A DNA stretch of 22,394 nt from contig JAITUO010000105.1 in the NCBI GenBank assembly GCA_031286245.1, positions 1-22,394 on the forward strand, written 5' to 3'. The translations under genes were made by a program, and so were the position numbers. The notes beneath the pieces were generated by a model. It saw nothing but the letters and a program-made list of their open reading frames with translations. It ran no database searches and was not told the origin of the DNA. Below, piece after piece: positions 1 to 8,300 of this stretch. This DNA comes from Coriobacteriales bacterium (GTDB lineage: Bacteria > Actinomycetota > Coriobacteriia > Coriobacteriales > UBA8131). Position 1 is the stretch's first letter. The number at the start of each line of letters is the position of its first letter.

Positions 1-1
1 C

Positions 2-316
2 GAGTTGGTTGACAAGCTCGGTATCCGCGGTTACGTTACAGACACTGAGATCGCCAAGGTCTCTATCGTTGGCGCCGGTATGAAAAGCAACCCCGGTATC
101 GCTGCTCGGATGTTTCGAGTTTTAGCAGACTGTTCGATAAACATCGAGATGATCTCCACCTCCGGCATCCGTATCAGCGTCGTCATCGCTGGCAACCGGA
201 TGGAAGATGCTATCCGCGCCCTGCATACCGGTTTCGGCCTCGATACCGACCAAGTCTTCGAGGAGACACAGCTTTCCGGTGATGAACTGGCTTCAAAACT
301 GGCTAAAGGGCGCTGA
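2..316 (+). CDS. lysC: Aspartokinase, C-terminal ACT domain (5' truncated)
   Basis: This is the last ~104 codons of an aspartate kinase, which phosphorylates L-aspartate at the head of the lysine/threonine/methionine and diaminopimelate pathway in the cytoplasm. The visible part is the second regulatory ACT domain. The run KVSIVGAGMKSNPGIAARMF followed by the INIEMISTS-IRISVVI strand pair is the classic aspartokinase ACT signature, where lysine and/or threonine bind. The catalytic domain lies upstream of the window, so the true start is not visible; the reading frame is open from base 2. The gene ends with TGA at 314-316 and a 1.3-kb gene-poor region follows, so it is probably the last gene of its transcript. 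The family call is secure. Which feedback isozyme it is cannot be told from the ACT domain alone. Confidence 0.93.
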   Translation, partial: ELVDKLGIRGYVTDTEIAKVSIVGAGMKSNPGIAARMFRVLADCSINIEMISTSGIRISVVIAGNRMEDAIRALHTGFGLDTDQVFEETQLSGDELASKLAKGR

Positions 317-540
317 GGAAGAAGCGCTGGGAGTGATTCAAGAGCTCAGCGGTCTGGTATATTTCGCTTTTATGAAGATGTGCGATCTCTCGCTATCTAG
401 GAACTCGGAACCTTAGCACCTTTCAACACTACGACCTTTAAAGCTCCTGTTTTATCCAGGCCAATCAGCGATCAACCAATCTGGAGCTAGTGGTTAAAAA
501 TTTGTAGGGTGCGTCGTGCTGCCAAGTGATAAAAATGCCT

Positions 541-635
541 CAAAAGTGGACTTGTGTAGTGGATACTTGGTAGAAACAAGCAGAATTCTACATTTTTTAG
601 GCATTCTAGTGGTAAAACCCCCAAGTCCACTTTTG
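541..635. repeat. Inverted repeat with nested hairpin
   Basis: The 14-mer caaaagtggacttg at 541-554 recurs as its exact reverse complement at 622-635. Between them a second hairpin has arms gtagaa (570-575) and ttctac (586-591). The outer arms are 67 bp apart, which resembles the terminal repeats of a very small non-autonomous element rather than a terminator. No second copy is seen in the window. Confidence 0.6.
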
Positions 636-939
636 GGACAGAAAACTTGATGGTCATGTGCGAAGTAGTTTAGGCAAGACAAAGCTGGATCAGTGTGCTG
701 GTTCAGTGCGGCTTGTGTGGGGTTGGCCAAGAAGAGCCAAGTCGGGCTAAAACAGGCTAAGACGAATTGCGGTAAAAACAGATTCTCAACAAACCGATAG
801 GCGAACATATATTCCCATATGGGTGTGAAGTGATGAACTTCTAGAAGCGTAGAGTTCGTTGTTGGGCACACCTCCATGTCTAGACGGAATGGAGGAGATG
901 TTTACTCCTGTTAGCCTGGAGATAGCGGCAGCAATTGCG

Positions 940-1165
940 ACAAGAGTTCTGCTAGAAAATCGACGTAATGTTTGATTTCTATGAGTGGATATTCGACATG
1001 TTTTCAGCATCGACTGTTCTATCAGGGAATTAGTTAATTAATTTACTACAATGTTCTGAATTCTGTCAAATTCATCATGCAAAACGTCGATTTTCTAGCA
1101 GAACTATTGTAATTCCCAGGATTACGCATTTATAGGCTATACATACGCGTAGAAGTCAACAAAAA
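940..1165. repeat. Diverged copy of the MITE-like palindromic element
   Basis: Positions 940-966 and 1084-1110 are inverted repeats matching at 26 of 27 positions (22 contiguous, 945-966 with 1084-1105). The sequence just after the right arm (aattcccaggatt, then tttataggctatac and gcgtagaa-tcaa) is shared with 15113-15157, beside the element downstream of recX. I read it as a third, diverged member of the family at 4972-5180 and 14930-15125. The middle is poorly conserved, so the borders are approximate. Confidence 0.55.
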
Positions 1166-1252
1166 GAGTCTTAATCATCCAAAACCAAAGTTTTGAGACC
1201 TAAACGGCCAAGCAAACGTTGACCAAGCTAGCATCAGCGGAGTATAAGTGAC

Positions 1253-1274
1253 GCGCAAGTCTAAAGCCTTGCGC
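1253..1274. repeat. REP-like hairpin (degenerate copy)
   Basis: Arms gcgcaag and cttgcgc enclose an 8-nt loop. The same hairpin, in a better version with a 9-bp stem, occurs at 15256-15277 and sits at almost the same distance from the palindromic-element arm (offset differs by 1 bp). There is no T-tract, so a Rho-independent terminator is unlikely. Confidence 0.6.
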
Positions 1275-1473
1275 AACAGGTGCAACTACGTCGCCTCGAA
1301 TGTCATTTTATCTACGTATCATGTATGACTATATATGACTGAGCCGTTGCCAATTGAAGTAGAGGTTTGAGCAGCAAAGCATCCCTGAAAAGAGTTAGAT
1401 AATAAACCATAGTTTTCAACTAACAGGCAACGAATTGTAGTATCATGTTTCGCTATGTCGATCCGCCTGGAAC

Positions 1474-1605
1474 GACACAGTGTGGCGCGCTCGCAGCTTA
1501 GATCGACGCAGCTTGGCGCGCTCGCAGCGTGAACTCACGCAGTGTGGCGCACTCGCCGCTTGGCGTACTCGCAGTGTGAACCCACGCAGCGGGGCACCTG
1601 CAAGC
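1474..1605. repeat. GC-rich tandem repeat, ~31-bp unit
   Basis: About four to five imperfect units run head to tail: 1474-1504, 1505-1536, then shortened units to ~1605. The shared core is gcag-gtggcgcgctcgcagc, with variation at the joins. The array ends ~55 bp before the start of the XRE-cupin gene. Units abut directly with no unique spacers, so this is a minisatellite and not a CRISPR array. Confidence 0.75.
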
Positions 1606-1658
1606 GCCACAGACATCCCGCCCGCCACCCGGGCCGACAACGAAATGAGGTGATAGGT

Positions 1659-2234
1659 ATGAGCGAAAACAAGATAGGCCGCAAAGTACGGGAGCTACGG
1701 GAGTCCTTGCAGTTGTCGGTCGAAGAACTGGCTGATCGTAGCGGATCTGAGGTAGACGTGATCTTGGGCATTTAGGATGGAGGCATCGTACCGTCACTCA
1801 CGCCGTTGATCCGGATTACCCGGGCTTTGGGAGTGCGCTTGGGCACCTTGCTTGATGACGACGAGAACCTCGGACCGGCTCTCGTCAGAGCATCAGATTA
1901 TCGAGAGACCACACGACTTCAAGCTCTGGAGACACGCTCCGATGCTGGTGGCCTGGTGTTCAATGCTCTGGCTGAAGGCAAAGCATCACGTCACATGGAG
2001 CCCTTCTTCATCACGCTGACGCCTGCCGAAGCCGACGAGCATCATCTGTCCGCCCATGAAGGCGAGGAATGGTTGTTCGCTTTGGAAGGCCCGCTGGAGA
2101 TAGAGTACGGCAAAGAAATCTATGTGCTCTGGCCCGGCGACAGCATCTACTACGACTCAATCGTGCCACACCAGGTACGCTCGCACGAGGGTGAGCCTGC
2201 CAAGTTCGTGGCCTGTGTCTATACTCCAGCTTAG
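1659..2234 (+). pseudogene. XRE-family HTH + cupin regulator with in-frame TAG stop
   Basis: Read as one frame from ATG 1659 (good SD GAGGTG 8 bases upstream) to TAG 2232-2234, this is a 192-codon member of the common XRE-cupin transcription-factor family. It has an N-terminal helix-turn-helix (IGRKVRELRESLQLSVEELA onward) and a C-terminal cupin barrel (residues ~110-190; ADEHHLSAHEGEEWLFALEG and a GD-x-I-YYDS-xPHQV metal/ligand-site pattern). The frame is interrupted by TAG at 1773-1775, between ILGI and DGG, exactly where the family normally has Glu (the I-E-x-G turn). The sequence after the stop, IVPSLTPLIRITRALGVRLG, is clearly conserved HTH. So a single base change (GAG or CAG to TAG) explains the break. 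Without readthrough only a 38-residue peptide would be made, unless the cupin part restarts at TTG 1806 or ATG 1995. The neighbouring acyl-CoA ligase starts 8 bp downstream, and XRE-cupin plus AMP-binding ligase pairs are common in anaerobes. The regulator's ligand is unknown. Confidence 0.85.
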
Positions 2235-2242
2235 GAGCAGCC

Positions 2243-4018
2243 ATGACTGAGAATACCTTTTCTTCAGGAGCTACCTCTGACGTAGCTCCAAAAATGATTG
2301 ATGCGTCGGCTTTCTTCGACCCATCCGACTACCCACTGCACACTGAGATGACCTTGGGTGACTACTTCCGCTCTCAGGTTGCTGTTGATCCCGACCACGA
2401 GTTCATCGTCTATCCGGACCGCGGACTGCGTTGGACGTACCATGACTTCGATGTCCGTACGGATAACCTGGCCAAGGGCTTGTTATCCATCGGGATGAGA
2501 CCGGGCGACCACTTGGGCGTCTGGGCACGCAATGTGCCGGACTGGCTGACCTTGATGTTTGCGACAGCTAAAGTTGGCATAGTCTTAGTGACTATGAATC
2601 CCGCCTATAAAAGCCATGAGCTCGATTACGTGCTTAAACAAAGTGACATGAGTACGCTGTGTATCATTGATGCCTGGCGTGATGTCGATTACGTGAAGAT
2701 CATTCGCGAGCTGATCCCCGAGGCTAAGCTCTATGAACGCGGCCATTTGGAAACCGCTCAATACCCCTACCTGAAAAACTTGCTGTTCTTAGGGCCGGAA
2801 AAGCATCGCGGTTTCTATTCAGCACCAGAGTTGATACTTTTAGGGTCGCACCTTGATGATCAACTACTCGAAGATATCAGGGTCGATCTGACAAATAACG
2901 ATGTCATCAACATGCAATACACTTCAGGCACAACTGGCTTTCCGAAAGGCGTGATGCTGACACATAGAAACATCTTAAATAATGGATTCTTTATCGGCGA
3001 ACGTCAGCGCTTGTCAGCCATTGACCGTGTTGTCATCCCAGTGCCGCTGTTCCATTGTTTCGGTTGTGTTCTGGGAGTCATGGCGATATTGACACACCGT
3101 GCCACACTGGTGATGGTTGAGGAATTCGATGCTTTACAGGTACTACAGGCTATCGAAAGTGAGCATGCGACAGCCAATTACGGCGTCCCCACTATGTTCA
3201 TTTCAGTGCTCAATCATCCTCGTTTCAAGGAGTTTGACTTATCCAGTCTGCGTACTGGGATCATCGCTGGTGCTGCTGTACCGCCAGAGGTCATCCGCGA
3301 AGCTATGGAACTGATGAACATGACTGAGATGACCAATTGCTACGGCCTGACGGAGGCTTCGCCGGTCTACATCCAGACTGCCTGGGATGATCCGTTAGAG
3401 TACCGCATCAACACAGTCGGTCGTCCGCACGACGCAGTCAGTGTCCGTCTGATTGACCCGACTACCAAAGAACTCTGTGGTCCGGGTGAGGTCGGCGAGC
3501 TTTGTGTCAAGGGCTACAATGTGATGAAAGGCTACTATAAAATGCCTGAAGCCACCAAAGAGACCATCGACTCTGAAGGTTACCTGCATTCCGGCGACTT
3601 GGGCATCTATGACGAAAACGGTTATTACATTGTCACTGGCCGGATCAAGGATATGATTATTAGAGGTGGGGAGAATATCTATCCGCTGGAGATAGAGAAC
3701 TTTTTGCTCCAGGTGCCCGGTGTTTTGGATGCTCAAGTAGTCGGTGCGCCCGATGACCATTACGGTGAGATTGTGGTAGCTTTTGTTAAAACCCGTGAAG
3801 GTTTTGAGCTGACAGAGACTGGCATTCGTGAAGCAGTGATCCAGAAAATGGCCCGCTACAAAGCTCCACGTTATGTATTCTTTGTGGATGAGTACCCAGA
3901 GACACTCAGCAAGAAAGTAAAGAAGTACCTGTTACGCGAAACGGCTGCTGAGTTGGTGGAAAAAAGAAGAGCTGAGGAAGCAGAGGCAGAAGCGAGAAAA
4001 CTTGAGGATCAGGACTGA
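2243..4018 (+). CDS. Long-chain acyl-CoA synthetase (AMP-forming)
   Basis: A 591-residue ANL-superfamily ligase that should activate a carboxylic acid, most likely a fatty acid, to its acyl-AMP and then its CoA thioester. The P-loop YTSGTTGFPKGVMLTHRN is at residues ~226-243, YGLTEASP at ~367, the YLHSGDLG hinge at ~447, and the A8 motif GRIKDMIIRGGENIYPLEIE at ~466. The adenylation lysine lies in the C-terminal LSKKVKKYLLRE at ~555-566. The full core is present. The ends differ from the family average: ~20 N-terminal residues without a motif, and a charged Glu/Ala-rich tail. ATG 2243 is preceded by GGAG in taggagcagcc, 8 bp after the regulator stop, so the two form an operon and the broken XRE-cupin gene is its presumed regulator. 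Chain-length specificity cannot be read from sequence. Confidence 0.93.
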   Translation: MTENTFSSGATSDVAPKMIDASAFFDPSDYPLHTEMTLGDYFRSQVAVDPDHEFIVYPDRGLRWTYHDFDVRTDNLAKGLLSIGMRPGDHLGVWARNVPDWLTLMFATAKVGIVLVTMNPAYKSHELDYVLKQSDMSTLCIIDAWRDVDYVKIIRELIPEAKLYERGHLETAQYPYLKNLLFLGPEKHRGFYSAPELILLGSHLDDQLLEDIRVDLTNNDVINMQYTSGTTGFPKGVMLTHRNILNNGFFIGERQRLSAIDRVVIPVPLFHCFGCVLGVMAILTHRATLVMVEEFDALQVLQAIESEHATANYGVPTMFISVLNHPRFKEFDLSSLRTGIIAGAAVPPEVIREAMELMNMTEMTNCYGLTEASPVYIQTAWDDPLEYRINTVGRPHDAVSVRLIDPTTKELCGPGEVGELCVKGYNVMKGYYKMPEATKETIDSEGYLHSGDLGIYDENGYYIVTGRIKDMIIRGGENIYPLEIENFLLQVPGVLDAQVVGAPDDHYGEIVVAFVKTREGFELTETGIREAVIQKMARYKAPRYVFFVDEYPETLSKKVKKYLLRETAAELVEKRRAEEAEAEARKLEDQD

Positions 4019-4039
4019 ACAGGATCCGGTATTATTGAC

Positions 4040-4077
4040 TACTGGCCGATGGGCGCATCAGCGACCATCGGCCAGTA
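4040..4077. terminator. Perfect 13-bp hairpin between acyl-CoA ligase and kinase genes
   Basis: Arms tactggccgatgg (4040-4052) and ccatcggccagta (4065-4077) pair without mismatch around a 12-nt loop. It starts 21 bp after the ligase stop and ends 35 bp before the kinase start. No U-tract follows on either strand, so an intrinsic terminator is only tentative. It could equally be an mRNA 3'-end stabiliser or a protein-binding dyad. Confidence 0.45.
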
Positions 4078-4112
4078 TGTAGAATATAAACTGAGGCGAC
4101 AGGGGAGCACGT

Positions 4113-4961
4113 ATGCAAAAAAGAGTGATAACAATTCAAGACATCTCATGTATCGGGCGCTGTTCTCTGACAGTCGCACTACCGATCATCTCAGCAGCCG
4201 GAATTGAGACATCAATCTTACCGACAGCGATCTTATCCACACATACCGGCGGCTTTGAGAATTATACCTTCAGGGATTTGACTGATGACATCAATCCGAT
4301 TATTGATCATTGGCAGAGCCTGGACATTCAAGCCGAGGCTGTCTATACCGGATATCTGGGCAGTGATCGCCAACAAAAACTGATCGCCGACATCTTTCAA
4401 GCTTTTAAAGCCAAAGGCAGTTTGATCATTGTTGATCCGGCGATGGCTGATAACGGATTGTTGTATCCAGCTTTTGACAACGACTTTGCCTTGGGTATGC
4501 GCGATCTTTGCGCTATGGCTGACCTGGTCGTACCCAATCTCACCGAGGCGGCATTGATGTTGGAGTGGGAGTATCCGGGAGAGTCCTATGATCAGACTTA
4601 TATAGAGGATTGCCTGCGGGCTTTGTCTGGCCTTGGTCCGGCTCAAGTTGTGTTGACTGGTGTGAGTTTTGAGCATGGACGGATTGGTGCTGCAGCCTAT
4701 TTACGGGAAACTGACAGCACAGCTTATTACTTCACAGAGTTGATTGATGGTTACTACCATGGCACCGGCGATATCTATTCCAGTACTCTGACAGCGGCGA
4801 TTGTCAATGGAAAACCACTAGCCCAGGCTATCAAGATCGCCTGTGACTTTACAGTGGCTTCAATCAAACGCACTCATACTGCTGGCACTGATCCGAAATA
4901 TGGTGTGGACTTCGAGAGTGGGCTGGGCGAACTGGCTGGAACTCTGCGAGTGGCTGTATAG
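4113..4961 (+). CDS. pdxY: Pyridoxal/pyridoxamine kinase (PfkB-like)
   Basis: A 282-residue ribokinase-superfamily enzyme of the PdxK/PdxY group, phosphorylating B6 vitamers (pyridoxal, pyridoxamine, pyridoxine) in the salvage route to PLP. The start IQDISCIGRCSLTVALPIIS matches the family N-terminus. STHTGGFENYTFRDLT is the substrate-lid region, VDPAMADNGLLYPAF the central motif, and DGYYHGTGDIYSS (G217-T218-G219-D220) carries the anion hole and catalytic Asp. Length is normal. ATG 4113 has an AGGGGAG Shine-Dalgarno about 6 bases upstream. It is a single gene, separated from the ligase by a hairpin and followed 10 bp after its TAG by a palindromic element. Vitamer preference cannot be settled. 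Some anaerobes annotate such proteins as pyridoxamine kinases, which fits equally. Confidence 0.9.
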   Translation: MQKRVITIQDISCIGRCSLTVALPIISAAGIETSILPTAILSTHTGGFENYTFRDLTDDINPIIDHWQSLDIQAEAVYTGYLGSDRQQKLIADIFQAFKAKGSLIIVDPAMADNGLLYPAFDNDFALGMRDLCAMADLVVPNLTEAALMLEWEYPGESYDQTYIEDCLRALSGLGPAQVVLTGVSFEHGRIGAAAYLRETDSTAYYFTELIDGYYHGTGDIYSSTLTAAIVNGKPLAQAIKIACDFTVASIKRTHTAGTDPKYGVDFESGLGELAGTLRVAV

Positions 4962-4971
4962 CTTATAAAGT

Positions 4972-5180
4972 AGGTCAAATCCTGAGAATTTCGGAGTTTT
5001 TGGCCAAAAAAGGCCCTCATGTATGGCTGTTTGGCCTGTTTTGTGGGATTCGGTTTTCTCCACAATTTAAACCTGCTGGTAGATGAGTCGAGCCAAAATT
5101 CTATAGGTGTGAAATCAATAGAGAACTATACATAGGGGCGAGTTTTGGCCAGAAACTCACAAATTCTCAGGATTTGGCCT
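4972..5180. mobile_element. MITE-like palindromic element, copy 1
   Basis: Arms of ~55 bp (4972-5026 and 5126-5180) are imperfect inverted repeats: one reads agg-caaatcctgagaattt inwards from both ends. The centre is non-palindromic. A second copy lies in inverse orientation at 14930-15125. The centres share exact runs, for example ggttttctccacaatttaaa (5052-5071) against the reverse complement of 15032-15051, and gtatggctgtttggcc. It has no coding capacity. It sits 10 bp after the pdxY stop, so as RNA it would fold into a long hairpin at that gene's 3' end. No target-site duplication is evident. Confidence 0.8.
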
Positions 5181-5185
5181 GGATA

Positions 5186-5213
5186 TTGACAGAAATCGAT
5201 TCTATCGAATACT
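5186..5213 (+). promoter_or_regulatory. Candidate promoter at the edge of the palindromic element
   Basis: TTGACA (5186-5191) and AATACT (5208-5213) are spaced by 16 bp. The spacer holds the dyad tcgat-tct-atcga (5196-5208), a possible operator. The -35 begins 6 bp outside the element border and points toward ftsK. Prediction by motif only. Confidence 0.4.
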
Positions 5214-5274
5214 CGTGTCCAATTGTTTGCGTTAATAGCTTTCCACTTCGGTTTCGAGCGGTACGCCAGCAGGT

Positions 5275-5283
5275 TTATCCACA
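5275..5283 (+). promoter_or_regulatory. Perfect DnaA box upstream of ftsK
   Basis: TTATCCACA matches the consensus high-affinity DnaA site exactly. It lies in the intergenic region ~90 bp before ftsK and just upstream of the second promoter candidate. It is the only one of five perfect boxes in the window that is intergenic. Confidence 0.4.
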
Positions 5284-5293
5284 TTAGTGAGAC

Positions 5294-5322
5294 TTCATAG
5301 TATGAGTGTAATCAGGTACAAT
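5294..5322 (+). promoter_or_regulatory. Candidate ftsK-proximal promoter
   Basis: TTCATA (5294-5299), a 17-bp spacer and TACAAT (5317-5322) lie ~48 bp upstream of the ftsK start. The -10 is good and the -35 weak. The predicted transcript would include the strong ftsK ribosome site. Confidence 0.4.
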
Positions 5323-5369
5323 ATGCTGCAAAGGACTCCAAATATGGCATTATCACAGCAGGAGGTATC

Positions 5370-8300
5370 TTGAGCGCGAAAAAGTCCGGTGGTTCCGGCA
5401 ATACCGGTAGTAGCAATACCGGTAAAGGTAAATCCAAACGAACGACTTCTGGCAAGTCAGGCAAAACCAGCTCATCGAGCAGGGCAGCAGCCAGCAGGCC
5501 AGCGGCCAGTAGACAGGCAGTGGGTAAGCAGGCTGCAGGCAAGCAACCGATTCTCGGCCCACAAATACGCTCGGAAGTTTTTGGGATCATATTGGTGGTC
5601 ATGGCGATTGCGTTGTTCATCGCCGTGATCGCACCAGGAAACGCCTGGGTCACACAGATAGTATCGACAGGTTGTCGAATGCTTTTTGGAGTAGGTGCGC
5701 TGGCCTTGCCGTTTCTTTTGGCAGCCTGGGGAATCAGTTTTTTCCTACGTAGGCAACTGGCTGCTTCGCGCATACGGTTGATCCTTGGCGTGTTGATCAT
5801 TTTTGTCGCAGCTTTGACTATTGTTTCGCTGAACACCACGGGAGCTGCAGCCGATCCGATAAGAATCTTCATCCCGGAGAACCTGGTCAGATATGGCGGC
5901 TATCTGGGAGGTGCTGTTGCCTGGGTATGCCTGACACTGGTTGGTTACGCCATTGCAATGGTAATCAGTATCGGAGCAGTGGTTATTGGTGCCGTGTTGA
6001 TCGGATTCTCATTGGTCTCTCTGGCTGAATGGTTGAATAGATTGTTCTGGCGCGTTTATGAAGAACCAGAGTCCACAGTCAGTGCCTATGATTTGGGAGA
6101 AAACCAGGCGCCTGCCGAAAAACGCAGGTTGTTTGGTTGGAGGCGCAAGAAAAGCTTCGGTCAAGAAGGTGGCGCTCGCAAAGGCGGCATGCTATCACCA
6201 ACTGCTGGAACAACGGGAGAAGACCAGGCCAGGTTTGGTGTTCAAGCCTCTGGCATTCAGGGTGAGTTTGGTACCCAAGCGCAATCTGGTGCCAGACCCT
6301 GGACAGACTTCACCGATGACGAATTCTTCTCAGACGAGGAAGGCTGGATAGGAGAGGCCGGCGAACCTACTGAAGGCACAGTGTTTGGAGTGACGCAACG
6401 AATTGCCGGAAGAGGCCAGCAAGTTGCTGGCGGTGTCGGTATCGGCGGCGACAACAACAACGGCGGCGGCGCCAGCGGCATCGGTAGCGTCGCCAGCAGC
6501 AGCGGCAGTCAAGCTTCAACCGCAACCGCAGCTAACGGATCCAGCAAACCAACTGGTAAGAGCCATACACAGGAAATGCCGGATTATCAGTTGCCCAACC
6601 TGGCGCAACTAAAAACTTCCCGGGCGCGCGGAGCATCCCGTGCAGCTGATGCTGAACTACGCGCGGTAGCCGCAGAGTTGCAGGAGACATTACAACAGTT
6701 CCAAGTTGACGCCCAAGTGGTCGGCTGGACAGCCGGTCCGACCGTTACTCTATATAAACTGGCACTTGGTGAAGGCGTGCGGGTAGCGCGCATAACTTCG
6801 CTGTCTGACGATATCGCACTTGCCCTGGCTGCCAGCTCTGTCCGTATCTTCTCTCCGATTCCTGGCACCTCTCTGGTTGGGGTCGAAGTACCCAATGCCG
6901 AGCGATCACTGGTTTTACTCGGCGATGTGCTGCCTGCTTCGCCTAGTGGTGCCTTGCAATTGGCAATTGGTAAAGATGTCGAAGGTTCAAACATCGTTGC
7001 CAATTTATCTGGCATGCCGCACCTGCTAATAGGTGGTACCACAGGGTCGGGTAAATCGGTCGCAATCAACTCCATGATCATGAGTATGTTAATGCGTACT
7101 ACTCCTGCCGAAGTGCGGATGATCCTGATCGACCCGAAAATGGTCGAGCTGACCCGTTACAACGACATCCCACACCTTTATGTTCCCGTGGTCACCGATG
7201 CTGCCAAAGCTGCGTCAGCTCTGGCCTGGAGTGTCATTGAGATGGAACGTCGCTTGAAGCTCTTCATGGATGCCGGCGTTAAGAACGTCGCTACATACAA
7301 CGATCAAGTACGCCAGACCCGTGAACAGGCTATTAAGAAGGCGGAGAAGACCGCAGCCCGCGAAGCCGAACGCTTGGCGCGAGAAGCTGAAGCAGCCGCC
7401 GCAACCGCCCAAGCAGAAGCCGCAGCCGCAGCCGCTGCTGCGTTGATTGCCACCGCCGAAGCCCAAGCCGCCGAAGCCGAGGCCGAGTCCGCTACCCAAA
7501 CCTCCCCAGCCAACTACTCCGCCTATGGCGAAGGCGTCATGAGTGGACTGTTCGAGCTCGATGAACCAGACGAGCAGTTATTCACTGCCTCCGACCAGCC
7601 ATATTCAATCACCGATCAACCAACAACCGTGCTCCCGGTTTCATCCACAAGCAAAGTTATGGCAGACCAATCTACGCAAACAAACCTCTCCGCCAAGCCA
7701 ATCAACATTGAATTAGAACTACCCGACGACCTTCCTGAAGAGCTGCCTCTGATTGTCATAGTGATCGACGAGTTGGCAGATTTGATGATTGTGGCCGGCA
7801 AGGACGTAGAATCCTCTGTGACCCGGCTCTCACAATTAGCCCGGGCGGCTGGGCTGCATCTGATCATCGCTACCCAGAGGCCGTCGACCAATGTCATCAC
7901 TGGAGTCATCAAGGCCAATATCGTCAACCGGATTGCCTTCAACGTTGGCAGTGGCATTGACTCGCGGGTCATCCTTGACTCCAATGGAGCTGAAGCCTTG
8001 CTGGGCAACGGCGACCTGCTCTTCTCCAAACCGGAGTACGGAAAACCTGTCCGTATCCAAGGCTGTTTTGTGACCGAGACCGAGATCAATGAAATCACCA
8101 GTTTTTGGAAGGCCCAAGGGCAACCTCATTACCACGAGGAAATCCTGGCTACTGCTGTCGGTGGGTTATCGTCTTATCACGTCGGCAGCCTCTACGAGGG
8201 AGTAGACAGTGACGATCCTTTGGTCTGGGAGGCGGCAGACATCGTTGTCAGTACCCAAATGGGGTCAACTTCGACTTTGCAGCGCCGCCTGAAAGTTGGT

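Larger units (their letters stand above)
317..1658. other. Gene-poor, repeat-rich intergenic region
   Basis: I find no credible coding sequence in these 1.34 kb: open frames on both strands are short, lack Shine-Dalgarno sites, and their translations have no recognisable motif and odd composition. The stretch contains a 14-bp inverted repeat around a smaller hairpin (541-635), short perfect palindromes (for example cccatatggg at 814-823), a 27-bp inverted repeat flanking ~117 bp (940-1110), a segment collinear with the region upstream of hisZ (1111-1300), and a GC-rich tandem repeat (1474-1605). It looks like an accumulation site for small palindromic elements or the remains of decayed DNA. 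Confidence 0.7.

Noticed and set aside
803..815. A second LexA-like box (cgaacatatattc)
   Set aside because: The right half is attc instead of gttc, so the dyad is broken, and no gene follows.
494..877. A 127-residue open frame on the minus strand in the gene-poor region
   Set aside because: No SD, no recognisable motif, composition unlike neighbours, and it spans an inverted-repeat structure.
1773..1775. Pyrrolysine or genome-wide TAG recoding
   Set aside because: Several intact genes in the window end with TAG at the expected position, and the amber replaces a routine HTH Glu rather than a catalytic residue.
5312..5872. A 186-residue minus-strand frame opposite the ftsK 5' end
   Set aside because: Its Leu/Pro/Ala repetition is the mirror of the Ser/Ala/Gln-rich N-terminus of FtsK; ftsK has a perfect SD and conserved motifs.
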